Source: Chloroflexota bacterium
Lineage (GTDB): Bacteria > Chloroflexota > Anaerolineae > Anaerolineales > UBA11579
Assembly (NCBI GenBank): GCA_019456165.1
Contig: VRUJ01000036.1
Location: forward strand, 1 to 44,705
Direction of reading: 5' to 3'
DNA: 44,705 nt
In this document: one piece after another, positions 42,794 to 44,705 of the stretch
Numbering within the stretch: position 1 is the first letter of the stretch
Layout: every line of letters begins with the position of its first letter
Made by a program: the position numbers and the translations under genes
The notes under the pieces: generated by a model
The model's input: the letters and a program-made list of their open reading frames with translations, nothing else
Database searches by the model: none
Told to the model about the DNA's origin: nothing

Positions 42794-44179
42794 TTAACCT
42801 AACTGCACCTCAGGAAGATCTGCTGTTGCTTTTTCAATTTCTGCTTGAGGATATTCATAAATAACCAAATTATCGTGCAAATATTCGTCATATGCAGCCA
42901 GATCGAAGAACCCATGACCGGAAAGGTTGAACGCGATCACTTTGCTGGTTCCTTCTTCCTTGCATTTCAACGCCTCATCGATTGTAGCTTTGACCGCGTG
43001 AGAAGATTCTGGCGCTGGGACTATTCCTTCAGCGCGGGCAAATTGTAATGCTCCTTCAAACGTGGATACTTGATCTAATGCAATTGCTTCGATGTCTCCA
43101 TTGTCGTGGAGCGAGGAAATGTGGGGGGCCATGCCATGATAGCGCAAACCGCCAGCATGAATCCCAGGGGGTACAAAAGAGTGGCCCAAGGTGTGCATTT
43201 TAACGATTGGAGCGGATTTTGCCGAATCGCCGTAATCGAAGGCGTATTTACCTTTAGTCAGAGTTGGGCATGCAGTAGGCTCTACGGCTACAAACCGTGT
43301 TTTGGTGCCTTCGGTAAAGTTCTTGTGCAAGAAGGGGAATGCAAAACCGCCAAAATTACTGCCTCCTCCAACGCATCCAATTACTACATCTGGATATTCG
43401 TCGGCTTTCTCGAACTGTTTGAGGGCCTCTAGGCCGACAACTGTTTGATGCATGAGAACTGGACCAAGTACAGAACCAAGAGAGTATTTGTACTTGCCAT
43501 CAGATGTGACTGCGGCTTCAACAGCTTCAGAGATCGCAATACCTAGTGATCCCGGTGAATCTGGGTTTTCAGCCAATACGCTCTGTCCATACTGGGTTTT
43601 ATCAGATGGGCTTGGGGTGACCTCGGCGCCATAGGTTTCCATCATGACGCGGCGATAAGGTTTTTGTTCGTAGGAAACCTTCACCATGTAGACATGGCAG
43701 TCTATGTCAAAAAAGTTACACGCCATGGCGAGGGCTGAGCCCCATTGGCCTGCACCGGTCTCAGTTGTGAAAGCCTTAACTCCTTCTTCCTTGGCATAAA
43801 AAGCTTGGGCGATGGCGGTATTGGGTTTGTGAGAGCCTACTGGTGAAACACCTTCATACTTGTAATAAATGTGTGCAGGTGTGTCCAATGCCTTTTCTAA
43901 CCGTCGGGCACGTATCAATGGCGAAGGACGCCACAATTTGTAGATATCTCTTACAGGTTCTGGTATCTCTATCCAGCGGTCCATACTTACTGCTTCCATT
44001 ATGAACTTCATTGGAAACAGCACTGACAGAAATTCCGGTGTGGCCGGTTCTTGGGTTCCGGGGTGTAAAACCGCGTTCCAAGCCGTTTCTGCGGGATTAA
44101 CAGGCATGTCCGGGTTGATGTTATACCAGGATGTTGGAATTTCGCTCTCCTCTAATGTAAATTTATATTGGTCGCTCAT
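42794..44179 (-). CDS. trpB: Stand-alone tryptophan synthase beta chain, TrpB2 type
   Basis: A 461-residue protein starting at ATG 44179 with AGGAG seven bases upstream; an in-frame ATG at 44227 lacks a ribosome-binding site. The PLP lysine is K118 in [38 protein letters not shown] and a late SGHGFFDL complete the fold. Length and the extended N-terminus fit the TrpB2 branch, which often lacks a TrpA partner, and no trpA lies here. TrpB2 proteins can join free indole with serine. It heads the block leading to indolepyruvate oxidoreductase, under a promoter that resembles that of the reductase operon, so an indole-capturing catabolic role is likely. Confidence 0.88.
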   Translation of the reverse strand: MSDQYKFTLEESEIPTSWYNINPDMPVNPAETAWNAVLHPGTQEPATPEFLSVLFPMKFIMEAVSMDRWIEIPEPVRDIYKLWRPSPLIRARRLEKALDTPAHIYYKYEGVSPVGSHKPNTAIAQAFYAKEEGVKAFTTETGAGQWGSALAMACNFFDIDCHVYMVKVSYEQKPYRRVMMETYGAEVTPSPSDKTQYGQSVLAENPDSPGSLGIAISEAVEAAVTSDGKYKYSLGSVLGPVLMHQTVVGLEALKQFEKADEYPDVVIGCVGGGSNFGGFAFPFLHKNFTEGTKTRFVAVEPTACPTLTKGKYAFDYGDSAKSAPIVKMHTLGHSFVPPGIHAGGLRYHGMAPHISSLHDNGDIEAIALDQVSTFEGALQFARAEGIVPAPESSHAVKATIDEALKCKEEGTSKVIAFNLSGHGFFDLAAYDEYLHDNLVIYEYPQAEIEKATADLPEVQLG

Positions 44180-44213
44180 AGGTTTCTCCTGTAGTAGTTT
44201 CTGATGTGGATAA

Positions 44214-44240
44214 TTATGGGGCTCCATTGGTAAACATCAT
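44214..44240 (-). CDS. Possible leader peptide of 8 codons ahead of trpB
   Basis: Reads MMFTNGAP then stop, with AAGGAG at a good distance before its first ATG and the stop about 35 bases before the trpB start. The ribosome-binding site is better than many in this window. It contains no tryptophan codon, so classical trp attenuation is not supported. It may simply be chance. Confidence 0.3.
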   Translation of the reverse strand: MMFTNGAP

Positions 44241-44492
44241 AGGCAATCTCCTTCTTCCTGATCCTAAGAATATTTCCTCGACAGTGGTAGGTATTTAGAC
44301 TCAGTATAATTTGTTTTAGTTGGAATCATAATTTAATTCTGAAGAGGTACAGATATTATAATATATTGTTTACAGGAGGGTTTCACCAAAAAATAATCGG
44401 TGAAAATATGATTGCTGTCTTCGGTAAAATATATTTGCAACGCACTTTCAAATGCATCTCGTTATTTGGAGGGTCGTTATTATTGTGCGACA

Positions 44493-44525
44493 TAACAAGT
44501 ATACCTTATGTATAGTTTTTGTCAA
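44493..44525 (-). promoter_or_regulatory. Sigma-70-type promoter and operator copy ahead of trpB
   Basis: Minus strand: TTGACA (44525-44520), 16-base spacer, TATACT (44503-44498), with the shared element TAAGGTATACTTGTTA. It differs by one base over that 16-base core from the site at 26040-26058. Transcription would start near 44490, giving a leader of about 310 bases before trpB. Confidence 0.7.
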
Positions 44526-44614
44526 TTAGGTTAATCGAATAATACTAATATCAATCTTTGTTTTTCGTCAAAAAAACAGGCAATGAGTTTATAGAACAAC
44601 AACATATTAACATA

Positions 44615-44643
44615 TTGACCCCAGAATATTGTTAGTGTAACAT
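44615..44643 (+). promoter_or_regulatory. Possible divergent promoter toward the right edge
   Basis: TTGACC (44615-44620), 17-base spacer, TAACAT (44638-44643) on the plus strand. An inverted repeat TGTTA-GTG-TAACA (44630-44642) covers the -10 region. Its gene would lie beyond the window. Weak -10, so tentative. Confidence 0.35.
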
Positions 44644-44705
44644 TGTTTCTGTAATTTCCAAAAAATGATAGGTCAGGTATCCTTTTAGTTGCAAAAATAA
44701 AAAAG

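Larger units (their letters stand above)
44180..44705. other. Non-coding region upstream of trpB
   Basis: 526 bases with no convincing gene apart from an 8-codon leader ORF. It holds the leftward promoter/operator near 44500, a leader of about 310 bases with a small hairpin at 44381-44405 (TTTCACC/GGTGAAA arms, 11-base loop), and a possible rightward promoter near 44615-44643. No T-box or tandem tryptophan codons were seen in the leader. Confidence 0.6.

Noticed and set aside
44180..44500. T-box or trp attenuator in the trpB leader
   Set aside because: No T-box core sequence and no tandem tryptophan codons in the mini-ORF.
44408..44515. 35-codon rightward ORF (MIAVFGKIYLQ...)
   Set aside because: The nearest AGGAGG is about 30 bases away and the frame runs across the well-supported leftward promoter.
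1..44705. Transposases, phage genes, CRISPR arrays, tRNA or rRNA genes
   Set aside because: None seen on either strand; no long direct repeats apart from the paired promoter elements.

Overview
The window looks like a chromosomal catabolic island from a strict anaerobe. Nearly every oxidation uses a ferredoxin-, molybdenum- or flavin-type enzyme, there is an ATP-driven class I (bzd-type) benzoyl-CoA reductase, and there is no oxygenase. Base composition is moderate (about 44% G+C by eye). Protein styles (stand-alone TrpB2, HAMP protein, NTP/NDP-carrier-like membrane protein, ATP-grasp protein) remind me of sediment Chloroflexota (Anaerolineae/Dehalococcoidia), but there is no rRNA or marker gene here, so that placement is a guess.

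Layout. Positions 1-3758 carry three rightward genes unrelated to the rest: a 5'-truncated carrier-like membrane protein, a HAMP-domain membrane protein and an ATP-grasp protein. From 3835 to 44179 there are 38 consecutive genes, all leftward, with gaps that are mostly below 60 bases (largest 132) and many 1-4 base overlaps. Read in the direction of transcription they form three blocks. Block A (44179-26087): stand-alone TrpB2, indolepyruvate:ferredoxin oxidoreductase (IorAB), three-subunit molybdenum hydroxylase, HisC-like aminotransferase, VOC epimerase-like protein, type III CoA-transferase, acyl-CoA dehydrogenase, two-subunit B12-dependent acyl-CoA mutase, two-subunit ATP-dependent hydantoinase, V4R protein. 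Block B (25996-13862): benzoyl-CoA reductase subunits in bzdN-O-P-Q order, a small cysteine protein, a PaaX regulator, a ring hydrolase, dienoyl-CoA hydratase, MaoC hydratase, SDR, thiolase, thioesterase, zinc alcohol dehydrogenase, amidohydrolase. Block C (13832-3835): a second IorAB, a DRE-TIM (isopropylmalate synthase-like) enzyme, a MoaD-like carrier plus aldehyde:ferredoxin oxidoreductase, LeuC/LeuD-like aconitases, an acyl-CoA dehydrogenase and a LeuB-like dehydrogenase.

How it fits together (inference). Block A reproduces almost step for step the anaerobic indoleacetate pathway known from denitrifying Azoarcus/Aromatoleum: Mo-hydroxylase to 2-oxoindoleacetate, hydantoinase opening to (2-aminophenyl)succinate, CoA transfer, B12 carbon-skeleton rearrangement to a benzylmalonyl-CoA, decarboxylating dehydrogenation to 2-aminocinnamoyl-CoA. 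The MaoC/SDR/thiolase set of block B can then release acetyl-CoA and 2-aminobenzoyl-CoA, and the bzd-type reductase, hydratase, dehydrogenase and hydrolase can dearomatise and open the ring. The input side differs from the known pathway: TrpB2, an aminotransferase and IorAB would feed it from indole or tryptophan and deliver indoleacetyl-CoA without a CoA ligase. No CoA ligase gene is visible. Two near-identical promoter/operator sites, one before block A and one before block B, argue that both blocks are co-regulated. Block C is a full 2-oxoacid homologation (or reverse) set whose substrate is not known.
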